The translations under genes were made by a program, and so were the position numbers. Source: Polaromonas sp. CF318 (GTDB taxonomy: Bacteria > Pseudomonadota > Gammaproteobacteria > Burkholderiales > Burkholderiaceae_C). From it: a stretch of DNA of 39,457 nucleotides. Below are positions 8,192 to 16,395 of this stretch, one piece after another. The stretch covers positions 1 to 39,457 of the forward strand of contig NZ_AKIV01000137.1 in NCBI RefSeq assembly GCF_000282655.1, read 5' to 3'. Position 1 is the first letter of the stretch. Every line of letters starts with the position of its first letter. Under the pieces are notes generated by a model. The model had not been told where the DNA came from and ran no database searches. It saw only the letters and a list, made by a program, of their open reading frames with translations.

Positions 8192-9547
8192 ATGAAAATC
8201 ACCGAGAGTTATCCTGGCCTGCTGTTTCTCCTGATCCTCGCGGTTTACCTGCCGGGGCTGGTTGCCGCCGTGCGCCTTCCCCGGCTCGCGGCCATGCCCG
8301 TCGTGACCTTCACGTTCCTGGGAATGTTTCTTTTTACCGCGGCGGGAAGCTGGCAGGTCATGACGCAAACGCACTACCTGCCCCACCTGACAAGCGAGGG
8401 GGTCTGGACTTCGGTTGCCGCGGGCACCGTGGGAAGCGGCCAGTTCGTCATCATGCTGCTGACGCAGGCATTGTTGTTCTATGCGATAGCGGGCCCCTAC
8501 GTCTACCTGAAAAGGCATGCCGCGGTGGCGGCGCCGGCTGCCGCGCCGGTGGATGGGATATTGCGGGCCATTCTCGCGCTGGGAATGGTGACCGTCCTGT
8601 TCCTGTATTACCTCAAGGTCGGCCGATTTTTGCTGTTCGACCTGCTCGCCGGCAAGATCAACCGGATCAACATCCTCGAGTTCCGGGCCCTGACTTACGG
8701 ACTGAAAGAGTACCCATTCTTTCGCCTGGGTTTCCTGGTCTTTCCAGCGCTGGTCGCGGCTTTGTCGATCGGGATCGCCTCCGCGCGGGGCCGCATGAAA
8801 TTTTCCGACCTGCTGTGGATCGCCGCTTGCCTCGTCCCTCCTTTGCTGCTGGCCGAAAAAGCGGCCATCCTGAACATGTCGGCCGTGCTGTTTATCGCCT
8901 ACGGCATCCATCTGGGCCGGCATGGGCGCGCCCTGGGTTCCGCGCTGAACGGCAAAACCCTGGCCGCCATTGCCCTGGCATTCGTGCCGACAGCGGCGAC
9001 CTACTTCATTTATTTCAATACCGCGAGCGACAGCTTGCGCGAGGTCGCCAGCCAGTTTCTTTTCCGGATAACAGGCGTCTATTCCCAGGCGCTGGCCGCC
9101 ACCGTGGGATTCGTGGAGGCCCACGGCTACCTGCACGGGACAACGCTGCCGAACCTCAAAGGGCTGCTCCCGCACGAACGCTTCAACCTCGAGGCGGCGA
9201 TGCAGCTGTTCCTCGGCGGCCTGGAGGTGAGCTCGCAATCCGCGGTGGCGGGCGCCACACCCGTGCCCGCGACCGGCGAGGGCTATGTCAATTTCGGCTG
9301 GCCGGGCTTCGTGCTGTTCGGCGGCATCTCCTTCCTGTGCATGGTCCTGATACAGGAAGTGCTTTTACGGCTCCGCGCGGGCGCGGTCTCCTGGGCGCTC
9401 TCAGCCTGGTATGGCTATCTGGGCTTCACGCTTTTTACGACCAGCCTTTTTGCCACTTTCATTTCCCTGATCCACACCGTCGTCGCGGTGGGCGTCATTG
9501 CGATATGGCATGTGGCGGGACGGCTTCTTGAGCGCAGGCAGCCATGA
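8192..9547 (+). CDS. wzy: Wzy-like O-antigen/capsule polymerase (multi-pass membrane protein)
   Basis: 451 residues with roughly 10 to 12 hydrophobic segments and one long hydrophilic loop in the second half (about residues 305-375, around TTLPNLKGLLPHERFN). That layout is typical of Wzy polymerases, which join lipid-linked repeat units at the periplasmic face. Sequence conservation in Wzy is poor, so the call rests on topology, length and position two genes after wzx. The stop overlaps the next gene as ATGA. A membrane acyltransferase or ligase is less likely because no WaaL- or acyltransferase-type motif was noticed. Confidence 0.7.
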   Translation: MKITESYPGLLFLLILAVYLPGLVAAVRLPRLAAMPVVTFTFLGMFLFTAAGSWQVMTQTHYLPHLTSEGVWTSVAAGTVGSGQFVIMLLTQALLFYAIAGPYVYLKRHAAVAAPAAAPVDGILRAILALGMVTVLFLYYLKVGRFLLFDLLAGKINRINILEFRALTYGLKEYPFFRLGFLVFPALVAALSIGIASARGRMKFSDLLWIAACLVPPLLLAEKAAILNMSAVLFIAYGIHLGRHGRALGSALNGKTLAAIALAFVPTAATYFIYFNTASDSLREVASQFLFRITGVYSQALAATVGFVEAHGYLHGTTLPNLKGLLPHERFNLEAAMQLFLGGLEVSSQSAVAGATPVPATGEGYVNFGWPGFVLFGGISFLCMVLIQEVLLRLRAGAVSWALSAWYGYLGFTLFTTSLFATFISLIHTVVAVGVIAIWHVAGRLLERRQP

Positions 9548-10965
9548 GAACCGCCGGGACGGGAATCAACAGGAAGGTGCTGGTCATACTGCCTTCACCG
9601 CTCATGGCGCGCAACTTTCTGCGCACGGACATCCTGCGCCTCCTGGGGTCGGGCGAAGAGACCGAGATTACCGTGGCCTCCCCCAATCCCGACGATCGCG
9701 AGCTGGTGGAACAAAAGGGGGCGAAGTGGCATCCCTACTTTCATCCGCGGCGCTCAAAGATTGTCGGCGAAGAGGGCCCCCTGGCGCGGCTGTTGCGGGC
9801 GGGCCGCTACGCCCGCTACCTGGCCGGCCTGTTTTTGCACATGGGCCTGACCTACCGCATCAATACACTCTCCGGTTTTGAGGGGTTCTCGGCACGGCTG
9901 CGGCAATCCTTCAGCCTGCGCAAAACCTATCTGCGGGAAGGCCTGCCCATGTCCCGCGTGTTTGGCTTTCCTTTCCCGAAAAGCCTGCCCCTGTACCGAT
10001 TTCTCTACCGGTGCTACTACCGGCGCTGGCAGAGCTTCGGGCCGGTCGAGAAATTCGTGGCGCAAGTCCAGCCTGACCTCATGATTCTGTCCATGGTGCA
10101 GACCCACATGATCACGCCCTATGCCCTGGCGGCGCGCCATCTCGGGGTGAGGATACTGGGCATCAATGGAAGCTGGGACCAGCCTACCACCAAGGGGCCG
10201 GTGTGCCCCGGCATTGAACGCATCGTGACTCAGAACGACATCGTGCGGGATGAACTGGTTCGATACCACCAGATCGCCCCGGAAAAAATAAAATCCATAG
10301 GCTGGCTGCAGATGGACGCCTACTTCCACCAGTCGGAGGTGGCGCGCGAGGAGGTGCTGCGGCGCGCGGGCATACCCGCCGCGCACCGCTACATCCTGTT
10401 TGCGGCCAACGCGCCAAGGCTGGGCCTGCACGAGCCGGAAGTGTTCAAACAGCTGGCCATGCAGGTCCAGGCGAATACATTCGGCGCGGACGTCACCCTC
10501 ATCTGCCGCTGCCACCCCCAGGACCGCGACTGGCGCGCACGCTGGGGATGGGCCTTGGACATGGAGCGGGTCGTGGTCGACCCCCCCGACCTGGGGCCTC
10601 TCGGCCACCTGGCCTCCATGGTCCGCCATGCGGGCTTGGTCATCGCGTCCGCGGGGTCCATCAACCTGGACGCCGTGGCGCTGGATACGCCGACCATAGG
10701 CCTCGCCTGGGAAGACGCGGGCCTGCCCTATTGGGACCGGCCGGCCCGCGCTTATGATCTTGAGCATTTGCGCGAATTGCGCCATGAATCGGGAATGATG
10801 TTTGCCCGCGACCTTGCTGAACTGCTCGCAGCCTGCGCACGCTACCTTGCCGACCGGGAGGCCGACGCCGAAGGAAGAGAGCGGCTCAGGCACCGCTACC
10901 TGTACCGCCTGGATGGCGGCGCGGCGGCCCGCCTGGCCGACGAGGTCAAGGAGATGCTGGCATGA
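9544..10965 (+). CDS. GT-B-like putative glycosyltransferase with HP and Ser motifs
   Basis: 473 residues, no signal peptide. The N-terminus (KVLVILPSPLMARNFLR) starts a Rossmann-like domain and the C-terminal half looks like the nucleotide-sugar domain of a GT-B enzyme. It includes ICRCHPQDRDW with His-Pro at residues 324-325, and IASAGSINLDAVALDTP with serines at 369 and 372. HP followed by an S/SS motif is shared by bacterial sialyltransferases and CDP-glycerol glycerophosphotransferases, and related layouts occur in UDP-GlcNAc 2-epimerase-like folds. Since the locus makes one or two CMP-nonulosonic acids and shows no known sialyltransferase family, this is a candidate transferase for them. 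That role is inferred. It is coupled to its neighbours by 4-nt overlaps on both sides. Confidence 0.65.
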   Translation: MRTAGTGINRKVLVILPSPLMARNFLRTDILRLLGSGEETEITVASPNPDDRELVEQKGAKWHPYFHPRRSKIVGEEGPLARLLRAGRYARYLAGLFLHMGLTYRINTLSGFEGFSARLRQSFSLRKTYLREGLPMSRVFGFPFPKSLPLYRFLYRCYYRRWQSFGPVEKFVAQVQPDLMILSMVQTHMITPYALAARHLGVRILGINGSWDQPTTKGPVCPGIERIVTQNDIVRDELVRYHQIAPEKIKSIGWLQMDAYFHQSEVAREEVLRRAGIPAAHRYILFAANAPRLGLHEPEVFKQLAMQVQANTFGADVTLICRCHPQDRDWRARWGWALDMERVVVDPPDLGPLGHLASMVRHAGLVIASAGSINLDAVALDTPTIGLAWEDAGLPYWDRPARAYDLEHLRELRHESGMMFARDLAELLAACARYLADREADAEGRERLRHRYLYRLDGGAAARLADEVKEMLA

Positions 10966-11909
10966 CACTTTTTGTGGTCACCGGGGCAAACGGTTTTATC
11001 GGCCGCCATCTGGTCGCCAGCCTGGTCTCGGACGGAGTGCGGGTCCGGGCCTTGACCCGAAAGCAGCCCGACGCCAAAGACAGGGTCCCCGGCATCGAAT
11101 GGGTTGTCGGCGACACGGCCGACCGCGAGACCTGGGAGAGGCTGGTGGAGAAGGATTGCATCGTGGTCAACCTTGCCTTCTCCAACACCCGGGCGGGCGC
11201 AGCGGCCGTTGAGGCGACAGCCGAGATGATCGAAGTCTGCGCCAACGCCGGGATTGCCCACCTGATCCATTGCAGCACGGTGTCTGTTTACGGCCGGGCG
11301 GATGAAACCATTCTGACCGAGGACTCGCGCTGCACCCCGCTGGATGCCTATGGCCAGGTGAAGCTGCGCGTAGAACAGGTGCTGGCCGACAAGGTGGGGG
11401 GGAGATTCCCGGTCACCATCATCCGGCCCTCCGCGGTATTCGGCGAAGGTGGTGAAGCGCTGATCAAGCTGCTGGATGAACTGGTCGAGGGAAGCCGAAC
11501 CGTCAATTATTTGCGGTCCTCCATGTTCGGCCGGCGCAAGACGCACCTTGTTCCTGTGGAAACCGTGGTTGCCGCGCTCAGGTTCATCGGCGCCAGGCCG
11601 GGACCGGACGGCATAGAAATGTTCATCGTGTCCGACGACGACGATCCTTTCAACAATTTTCGCGATGTCGAGCGGGTGCTCATGGATGAGCTGAAACTGC
11701 CGCATTACCGTATCCCCCGCCTGCCGTTGCCCCGCTTCTTGCTGGAGACATTGATGCGCTTCATGGGCCGCGCCAACGTCAACACCCAGACGGAATACCG
11801 CTGCGACAAACTGTCAAACGCCGGATTCGTCAAGCCGGTGACGCTGAAAGCCGCGCTGCAGCAATTCGCGGCGACGCACATAGCCCCGCATGGCAACAAC
11901 ACGCCATGA
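10962..11909 (+). CDS. Extended SDR, NAD-dependent epimerase/dehydratase family
   Basis: 315 residues. TGANGFIGRHL at the N-terminus is the NAD(P)-binding glycine motif of extended SDRs. CSTVSVYG supplies the catalytic Ser/Thr region and AYGQVK contains the YxxxK pair. Such enzymes act on nucleotide sugars as 4-epimerases, dehydratases or 4-keto reductases. The gene is coupled to the GT-B gene before it and the GT4 gene after it by 4-nt overlaps. It is not GalE-, RmlB- or FnlA-like in detail. A 4-keto-sugar reductase (for example making a D-QuiNAc or D-FucNAc precursor) is possible but not shown. Confidence 0.75.
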   Translation: MTLFVVTGANGFIGRHLVASLVSDGVRVRALTRKQPDAKDRVPGIEWVVGDTADRETWERLVEKDCIVVNLAFSNTRAGAAAVEATAEMIEVCANAGIAHLIHCSTVSVYGRADETILTEDSRCTPLDAYGQVKLRVEQVLADKVGGRFPVTIIRPSAVFGEGGEALIKLLDELVEGSRTVNYLRSSMFGRRKTHLVPVETVVAALRFIGARPGPDGIEMFIVSDDDDPFNNFRDVERVLMDELKLPHYRIPRLPLPRFLLETLMRFMGRANVNTQTEYRCDKLSNAGFVKPVTLKAALQQFAATHIAPHGNNTP

Positions 11910-13057
11910 AAGTGCTGAACGTCAACCACCTCCTGGATCCGGAAACGGGAGGGGGCACCGCCGAGCGAACTTTTCAGCTCAGCCGCTTCCTGCAGAGAGC
12001 GGGCATCCAGACCACCGTGCTGGCACTTGACATTGGCCTCAGCCAGGCACGACGAGATGAACTGGAGAATGTGAAGGTGGTGGCGCTGCCCTGCCTGAAC
12101 CGGCGGTATTTTGTGCCGTGGGCATCACCGGGTGTCATCCCTACATTGGTCGCGGATGCGGACGTGGTCCATCTCTCGGGGCACTGGACCCTCTTGAATG
12201 CATTCGTGCACAAATCCTGCCGCCGGCAGGGCAAGCCCGTTGTTTTCTGCCCCGCCGGGGCGCTGACAACCTTCGGCCGCTCCCTCAAACTCAAACGCGC
12301 CTACGATGCATGGGTTGGCCGCGAGCTGGCCCAGTCCGCGGCGGCATGCGTGGCCATCACCGAGCAGGAACGCGCGGACTTCGCCGCATACGGGGTGCCG
12401 GCCGGACGTGTGACGGTAATCCCGAATGGAATCGATCCCAGGCAGTACACCGGCGACCCGGACGCGGAGCGCGGGATTCGCGAGCGCTTCCAGATCGGGA
12501 CCGCTCCTTATGTCCTGTTCCTGGGCAGGCTTAACGCGATCAAGGGGCCGGACCTGCTGCTCGAAGCATTTTCCAGGGTCGCAAGCCGCTTCCCCGAGTT
12601 CCACCTGATCTTTGCCGGCCCGGATGGAGGACTGCAGGCGTCCTTGACGGAAAGCGCCGGGCAAAGCCCCCTCCTGAAAAAAAGAATACATTTCCCCGGC
12701 TACCTGGCCGGGGCGGACAAGACGGCAGCCCTGAGGGCGGCAACGCTGATGGCCATTCCGTCGCGCCGTGAAGCCATGTCCATTGTTGTGCTTGAGGCCG
12801 GGATATGCGGCACACCGACTTTGTTTACCGATGCTTGCGGCCTGGAGGGCATCGCGGCCCAGGGCGCCGGAACCATGGTGGAGCCCTCCGTGGAGGCGCT
12901 GGCCGGCGGGCTGGCGGCTTTGCTGGCCGAGCCAGCCTCCATGCGCGCAGCAGCCGCTCGCCTGGAAGCGCTGGTGCGCGAAAAATACCTGTGGGACATG
13001 CAGGCGGCACGTTATGTGACCTTGTATGAGCAGATCCTCGGCAAAGCGCGCGCATGA
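11906..13057 (+). CDS. GT4 family glycosyltransferase
   Basis: 383 residues with the two-domain GT-B layout of retaining GT4 enzymes. The N-terminal domain shows NVNHLLDPETGGG, while the C-terminal donor domain shows VTVIPNGIDPRQY, VLFLGRLNAIKGPDLLLEAF and RREAMSIVVLEAG, the last containing the EX7E catalytic signature. It is cytosolic and probably membrane-associated through basic patches. Coupled 4-nt overlaps link it to the SDR before and the WbuB-like gene after. It should add one residue of the repeat unit; the sugar is unknown. Confidence 0.88.
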   Translation: MKVLNVNHLLDPETGGGTAERTFQLSRFLQRAGIQTTVLALDIGLSQARRDELENVKVVALPCLNRRYFVPWASPGVIPTLVADADVVHLSGHWTLLNAFVHKSCRRQGKPVVFCPAGALTTFGRSLKLKRAYDAWVGRELAQSAAACVAITEQERADFAAYGVPAGRVTVIPNGIDPRQYTGDPDAERGIRERFQIGTAPYVLFLGRLNAIKGPDLLLEAFSRVASRFPEFHLIFAGPDGGLQASLTESAGQSPLLKKRIHFPGYLAGADKTAALRAATLMAIPSRREAMSIVVLEAGICGTPTLFTDACGLEGIAAQGAGTMVEPSVEALAGGLAALLAEPASMRAAAARLEALVREKYLWDMQAARYVTLYEQILGKARA

Positions 13058-14274
13058 GGCTGCTCGTCATCAGCCAGTACTTCTGGCCGGAAAACTTCAG
13101 GATCAACGATCTCGTTGAGGGATTGCTTGAACGCTCGCACGAAGTGACCGTGCTCACGGGCCTTCCCAACTACCCTTCCGGCAAGCTGTCCCCGGGATTT
13201 GGCTTTGGAGGCCCTTACAAAGGCCGGTTCGGCGGCGCGCAGGTCATCCGCGTTCCGCTGGTACCCCGGGGCAATGGCCGGGCCATCCGGCTTGTCCTCA
13301 ACTACTTTTCGTTTGCCTTGACGGCAAGCCTGCTGGGCGGCTGGCGCTGCAAAGGGCCTTACGATGCCATTCTGGTTTTTGAACCTTCGCCGGTGACGGT
13401 CGGCATCCCGGCCCGGGTCATTTCGCGTTTAAAAGGTGCGCCCATCCTGTTTTGGGTCCAGGATTTGTGGCCCGAAAGCCTCTCGGCCACCGGTGCGGTC
13501 AAGTCGCCGCGGGCCCTGAACGCGGTGGCCGGCCTGGTGCGCTGGATTTACCGGGGTTGCGCGAAAGTGCTGGTCCAATCCGAAGCCTTTGTCCAGCCGT
13601 TGCTGGATCTGGGCGTAGACGCGGACAAAATCCGGTATTTCCCCAACAGCGCGGAGGCAATTTACCAGGCCCCGCCCGCCAGGCAGGCATGGACCGCCCC
13701 GGCCCTGCCCACCGGCTTTCGCATCATGTTTGCGGGGAATATCGGAGCGGCGCAGTCCATCGAGACGATGCTGGCAGCCGCGGAAATCCTCCGGAGCCAC
13801 CCGGATATCCACTGGATTGTTGTCGGAGACGGCCGCCTGGCGACATGGCTTAAAGAAGAAGTGGCCAGGCGCGGGCTGGGCGCCCATATTCACCTGGTGG
13901 GGCATTTCCCGCTGGCGGCCATGCCGGAGTGGTTCGCACAGGCCGACCTGATGTTTGCCAGCCTGCGCCGGGACCCGGTATTTGCCCTGACCATTCCGTC
14001 CAAAATCCAGTCCTACCTCGCTTGCGCAAAACCCATTGTTGCCGCCCTGGACGGCGAAGGAGCCCGTGTCGTCAACCTCTCCGGTGCAGGTGTGGCCGTG
14101 CCAGCCGAAGACGCCCGGGGACTTGCCGAGGCCGTGCTGAAAATCTATAAAATGGACTCTTCCGGACGCAAGGTATTAGGAGACAATGGCCGGAAGTACT
14201 ACGAAAAGCACTTTGACCGTGAAAAGCTTCTTGACAAACTGGACGAGTGGCTGTCTGAAGTAAAAAAGAAATGA
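13054..14274 (+). CDS. wbuB: WbuB-like GT4 glycosyltransferase
   Basis: 406 residues. The N-terminal sequence LVISQYFWPENFRINDL, then TGLPNYPSGK, VFEPSPVTVG and WVQDLWPESL, matches the WbuB group of GT4 enzymes. These are usually encoded beside fnlA/fnlC homologues and are thought to transfer L-FucNAc or a related 2-acetamido-2,6-dideoxy-L-hexose. The C-terminal donor domain has MFAGNIGAAQS and TIPSKIQSYLACAKP. Here the fnlA- and fnlC-type genes follow within 3 kb, in line with that link. The transferred sugar may be L-QuiNAc instead of L-FucNAc (see the reductase at 14520). It is the last gene before a 245-nt spacer. Confidence 0.82.
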   Translation: MRLLVISQYFWPENFRINDLVEGLLERSHEVTVLTGLPNYPSGKLSPGFGFGGPYKGRFGGAQVIRVPLVPRGNGRAIRLVLNYFSFALTASLLGGWRCKGPYDAILVFEPSPVTVGIPARVISRLKGAPILFWVQDLWPESLSATGAVKSPRALNAVAGLVRWIYRGCAKVLVQSEAFVQPLLDLGVDADKIRYFPNSAEAIYQAPPARQAWTAPALPTGFRIMFAGNIGAAQSIETMLAAAEILRSHPDIHWIVVGDGRLATWLKEEVARRGLGAHIHLVGHFPLAAMPEWFAQADLMFASLRRDPVFALTIPSKIQSYLACAKPIVAALDGEGARVVNLSGAGVAVPAEDARGLAEAVLKIYKMDSSGRKVLGDNGRKYYEKHFDREKLLDKLDEWLSEVKKK

Positions 14275-14483
14275 CTGCCGGCGTACGAGGCCGATCCGGG
14301 GTGGCCGGCGGCGGCGCACCACATGGGCTTCGACCAAGCCACCGGGATCCATATCTGAATTTCAGCTGAAAGCGTGCCACAAGAAGCCAGTCTCCAGGCG
14401 CGCGCTCAGTTCAAGGTGTAGTTAAACCCTCGTGGCGCCTCATTTGGATTCCCGTCTTACATGACAGAGCATATTCACCGCCT

Positions 14484-14500
14484 GCCTCATTTTTTGAGGC
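14484..14500 (+). other. Short inverted repeat in the spacer before the reductase gene
   Basis: GCCTCA, a 5-nt T loop, then TGAGGC; flanking CCGCC/GGCGG can also pair in an alternative fold. It lies in the 245-nt gap between the WbuB-like gene and 14520 and has no T-run after it, so it is not a clear terminator. It may fold in the 5' leader of the next gene. No confident promoter was seen in the rest of the gap. Confidence 0.35.
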
Positions 14501-14519
14501 GGGAACACCCAATCAATCG

Positions 14520-15392
14520 ATGAGCACAGTACTGATTCTTGGCGCAAGCGGAATGCTGGGTAGCGCCGCCTTGCGGGTTTTCGCAGAGTCCGGCGCGCAT
14601 CAGGTGGTCGGTGCCATCCGCTCCAATGCCAGCAAGGCCCTGTTCCCGCCGAACCTGCGCAAGCATCTTGTCGTGGGAGGGGACGTTGAAAACCCCGACT
14701 CGCTGATCCAGCTGTTCCAGACCGTGCGGCCGCAGGTGGTGATCAACTGCATCGGCCTGATCAAACAACTGTCGCACGCCGGTGATGCGCTCAGCGCCAT
14801 TCCGGTCAACGCCCTGCTGCCGCATCGCATCGCGCGACTGTGCGAGCTGGCGGGCGCACGGCTGGTGCACATCAGCACCGATTGCGTTTTTTCGGGAAAA
14901 AAAGGCGGCTACCTTGAGAGCGATGCGCCCGACGCGGAGGACTTGTACGGCCGCTCCAAGCTGCTGGGTGAAGTGGACTACCCGCACGCGATCACTTTGA
15001 GAACCTCCATCATCGGGCACGAGCTGGCCGGCGCCAACGGCCTGATCGGCTGGTTCCTGCAGCAACAGGGCGCATGCAAAGGCTACGATAAGGCGATTTT
15101 CTCGGGCCTGCCCACCGTGGAGCTAGCTCGCCTTGTCAGGGACGTCGTTCTGCCGAGAACCGAGCTGCACGGCCTCTACCACGTGGCGTCGTCCCCCATC
15201 AATAAATATGAGCTGCTCACCATGGTCGCCACCGCTTACGGAAAAAAAATCGAGATCACCCCGGACTCACGGCTGGTGATCGATCGCTCATTGAATGCGC
15301 AGCGTTTCAACGCGGTAACCGGCTACACCCCGCCGCCGTGGCCCGACCTCGTTGAGACAATGCACCGCTACGAGGTATCCCGCGATGTTTGA
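14520..15392 (+). CDS. RmlD-like SDR, UDP-4-keto-6-deoxy-HexNAc reductase
   Basis: 290 residues. ILGASGMLGSAALR is the NAD(P)-binding motif, HISTDCVFSG the active-site Ser/Thr region and YGRSKLLGE the YxxxK pair; overall it is an RmlD-type reductase. It occupies the place of fnlB/wbjC/capF between the WbuB-like gene and the fnlA-type gene. It lacks the roughly 80-residue C-terminal cupin domain that CapF-type enzymes use for C3 epimerisation and is about 80 residues shorter. RmlD-like WbvR of Vibrio cholerae O37 reduces the FnlA-type product directly on the way to UDP-L-QuiNAc, so that role is favoured. No close Shine-Dalgarno precedes the ATG. It overlaps the next gene by 8 nt. Confidence 0.82.
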   Translation: MSTVLILGASGMLGSAALRVFAESGAHQVVGAIRSNASKALFPPNLRKHLVVGGDVENPDSLIQLFQTVRPQVVINCIGLIKQLSHAGDALSAIPVNALLPHRIARLCELAGARLVHISTDCVFSGKKGGYLESDAPDAEDLYGRSKLLGEVDYPHAITLRTSIIGHELAGANGLIGWFLQQQGACKGYDKAIFSGLPTVELARLVRDVVLPRTELHGLYHVASSPINKYELLTMVATAYGKKIEITPDSRLVIDRSLNAQRFNAVTGYTPPPWPDLVETMHRYEVSRDV

Positions 15393-16395
15393 CAACAAAG
15401 TCCTCTTGATCACGGGTGGAACCGGGTCTTTCGGCAATACGGTGCTCAAGCGCTTTCTCGCCACGGACGTGAAGGAGATCCGGGTCTTCAGCCGCGACGA
15501 GAAAAAGCAGGAGGACATGCGCATCGAGCTCGGCAACGACAAGGTGAAGTTCTACATCGGCGACGTGCGCTCATGCGAAAGCCTCACGCAGGCGATGGTC
15601 GGCGTCGACTATGTGTTTCACGCCGCGGCGCTGAAGCAGGTGCCTTCGTGCGAGTTTTACCCAATGGAGGCAGTGCGGACCAACGTGCTGGGCACCGAAA
15701 ACGTCCTGAACGCCGCTATCGCTTCCGGCGTGAAGCGGGTGGTGGTGCTAAGCACCGACAAGGCGGTATATCCCATCAATGCGATGGGCATCTCCAAAGC
15801 CATGGCGGAAAAGCTCATGGTGGCGCGCTCCCGCATGATTCCCGAATCGGGGCCGGTCATTTGCGCCACCCGCTACGGCAATGTGATGGCATCGCGAGGT
15901 TCGGTCATACCGCTGTTCGTGAACCAGCTGCGCACCGGCCAGCCGCTGACCTTGACCGACCCGAAGATGACCCGCTTCCTGATGTCGCTCGAGGATTCCG
16001 TCGATCTGGTTCTGCACGCGTTTGAACACGCCCAGCAGGGGGATATCTTCATCCAAAAGTCTCCCGCCTCCACCGTCGCGGACCTGGCCCAGGCCTTGCA
16101 AGAGCTTTTCGGCCGGCAAGCGCCTGTGAACATCATCGGCACCCGCCATGGCGAAAAACTCTATGAATCCCTGATCTCCAGGGAGGAAATGGCGAAGGCC
16201 GAAGACATGGGCCGCTATTACCGCATTCCGGCGGACAACCGCGATCTCAACTACAAAAAATACTTTGTCGAGGGCGAGCAGAACATCTCGGACCTGGACG
16301 ACTACACCTCGCACAATACCGAGCGGCTTGACGTGCCGCAGATCAAATCCGTGCTCCTGAAGCTCAGCTACATCCAGGAGATGCTTGGTGCTTAA
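15385..16395 (+). CDS. fnlA: UDP-GlcNAc 4,6-dehydratase/5-epimerase, FnlA/WbjB/CapE type
   Basis: 336 residues from the ATG at 15385, with GAGGT a few bases upstream; the family N-terminus (MFDNKVLLITGGTGSFG) fixes this start. It is a soluble SDR acting on UDP-GlcNAc to give the UDP-4-keto-6-deoxy-L-HexNAc series. Motifs visible are TGGTGSFG, YHAAALKQVPSCE-type sequence (here FHAAALKQVPSCE), STDKAVYPINAMG with Met in place of the usual catalytic Tyr before ISK, TRYGNVMASRGSVIPLF, and IGTRHGEKLYE. These match FnlA better than PseB. The stop overlaps the GTG start of the 2-epimerase. Confidence 0.92.
   Translation: MFDNKVLLITGGTGSFGNTVLKRFLATDVKEIRVFSRDEKKQEDMRIELGNDKVKFYIGDVRSCESLTQAMVGVDYVFHAAALKQVPSCEFYPMEAVRTNVLGTENVLNAAIASGVKRVVVLSTDKAVYPINAMGISKAMAEKLMVARSRMIPESGPVICATRYGNVMASRGSVIPLFVNQLRTGQPLTLTDPKMTRFLMSLEDSVDLVLHAFEHAQQGDIFIQKSPASTVADLAQALQELFGRQAPVNIIGTRHGEKLYESLISREEMAKAEDMGRYYRIPADNRDLNYKKYFVEGEQNISDLDDYTSHNTERLDVPQIKSVLLKLSYIQEMLGA
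16375..16380 (+). promoter_or_regulatory. Shine-Dalgarno supporting a GTG start for fnlC
   Basis: CAGGAG lies 7 nt before the GTG at 16388. The preceding in-frame TTG at 16385 is too close, and the family N-terminus (LKVMT) begins directly after this GTG. Confidence 0.65.

Noticed and set aside
15385..16395. PseB of a pseudaminic acid pathway
   Set aside because: The sequence follows FnlA/WbjB (VPSCE, YPINAMGISK, IGTRHGEKLYE) and it is followed by an FnlC-type epimerase. No PseC, PseG or PseH genes are recognisable here.
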